Positions 15,763 through 16,228 of a DNA stretch of 16,228 bases are shown here, piece after piece. How positions within the stretch are numbered: the first letter of the stretch is position 1; every line of letters starts with the position of its first letter. The stretch lies in the NCBI GenBank assembly GCA_003150315.1, contig QAML01000078.1, forward strand, positions 136,702-152,929. The letters run 5' to 3'. This DNA is from Prevotellaceae bacterium (lineage in GTDB: Bacteria > Bacteroidota > Bacteroidia > Bacteroidales > Bacteroidaceae). The notes under the pieces were generated by a model, which worked only from the letters and a program-made list of their open reading frames with translations, had not been told where the DNA came from and ran no database searches. A program made the translations under genes and the position numbers.

Positions 15763-15844
15763 CACATGGCTTACCGCAAAAAACATAAGGCATATATTTT
15801 AAAATACAAGGCACTTATTTTAAAATAAGTGCCTTGTATTTTTT
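15763..15844 (+). repeat. Dispersed palindromic element, copy 4
   Basis: Same orientation and unit order as copy 3: left flank ACATGGCTTACCGCAAAAAA (15765-15783), variant unit, standard unit, inverse unit. The 42-bp perfect palindrome spans 15801-15842. Between the ATG and the palindrome end it differs from copy 3 at two bases only (15774 and 15777), both third codon positions of the micro-ORF MAYRKKHKAYILKYKALILK (ATG 15766 to TAA 15828). The right flank is TTGCC instead of TCGCC. Confidence 0.92.
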
Positions 15845-16030
15845 GCCTTTCCTAATGTCTGAAAATCAACAACCTGCAAAAGCAGTTTTTCAGGTACACA
15901 AAAGTCGCGATTTCCACATTTTCGGAACCTATCTTCGGCAGCTATTAATCCTTATATTTATAAACAAACGAAATGAATTATCACAGATACATTTATTCAG
16001 TCTCCAGATTTGGTAAATTTGCGTTATATA

Positions 16031-16228
16031 CTAAGTTATGTCTTTCTTACAGCATTGTTTTTCAGCTTTCTCCGATACCTTTTGTTCTACATATGAAAGA
16101 ACATTGAGAGGATCTCTTTTGGTTGTGGAGAGAAAAGAGGAGTAAGACTTCCCTGTACATAAAAACACAGAACCGGCAGGGACTTCTGCCTTCGTATTCC
16201 ATTGGTTTAAAACAATAATATTAGTCCA
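16031..16228 (-). CDS. C-terminal part of an unrecognised protein (runs off the right edge)
   Basis: An open frame enters from the right edge and ends at TAG 16031-16033, giving 65 residues with no start in the window. It reads TNIIVLNQWNTKAEVPAGSV, then FLCTGKSYSSFLSTTKRDP, and a helical, lysine-rich end VEQKVSEKAEKQCCKKDIT. Composition is protein-like, with regular hydrophobic spacing and few rare codons, and the orientation matches the other accessory genes. No family is recognised. A chance open frame of this length in AT-rich DNA is possible. Confidence 0.5.
   Translation of the reverse strand, partial: WTNIIVLNQWNTKAEVPAGSVFLCTGKSYSSFLSTTKRDPLNVLSYVEQKVSEKAEKQCCKKDIT

Larger units (their letters stand above)
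15381..16030. other. Gene-poor stretch with broken frame, promoter repeat B and repeat copy 4
   Basis: From right to left on the minus strand it holds the tail of repeat copy 4 (15845 to about 15900, TGAAAATCAACAACCTGCAA), the element itself (15763-15844), promoter repeat B (15681-15761) and a broken reading frame (15409-15615). Positions 15900-16030 show nothing I recognise. Confidence 0.6.

Noticed and set aside
1..15844. CRISPR array from the 21-bp repeats
   Set aside because: Units are contiguous without spacers and one in each core is inverted, which is not CRISPR architecture.

Overview
The window looks like a chromosomal segment of a member of the Bacteroidales, plausibly Prevotella or a close relative. 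The main reasons are promoters with the Bacteroidota TAnnTTTG -7 box, the near absence of strong Shine-Dalgarno sites, and typical Bacteroidales families (a secreted alpha-2-macroglobulin, a small TonB-dependent receptor, a secreted DUF362 protein). The assignment to genus is an inference.

Layout. Positions 1-2142: one copy of a dispersed palindromic repeat, then a leftward operon of aroA (EPSP synthase) and a small membrane-anchored four-cysteine protein. A divergent tRNA-Pro(GGG) gene follows, with its own promoter and a strong terminator. Positions 2247-8930: a two-gene rightward operon encoding an 1884-residue secreted alpha-2-macroglobulin-like protein without a recognisable thioester, and a secreted esterase-like/phytase-fold protein; the genes overlap by ATGA. 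Positions 9276-12238: a second rightward operon with a promoter, a secreted DUF362 protein, a TonB-dependent receptor starting at GTG inside a GTGA overlap, and a hairpin terminator. Positions 12674-16228: an AT-richer leftward accessory segment of small unrelated proteins (146 aa, a leucine-rich-repeat protein, an Imm11/DUF1629-like protein, a 54-aa protein, a broken reading frame and a gene running off the right edge). It resembles an array of orphan immunity genes of polymorphic toxins. No toxin gene is visible.

The most unusual feature is a family of four intergenic palindromic elements (near 1, 9090, 12470 and 15820). Each has a core of three 21-bp units, two in one orientation and one inverted, between conserved flanks. 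In two copies the whole core is flipped relative to the flanks. Reading from the left flank, two copies give an identical 20-residue micro-ORF and a third gives a 13-residue version. The rightmost element abuts a promoter-like repeat whose other copy lies directly upstream of the leucine-rich-repeat gene, so element, promoter and accessory genes appear to have been shuffled together.
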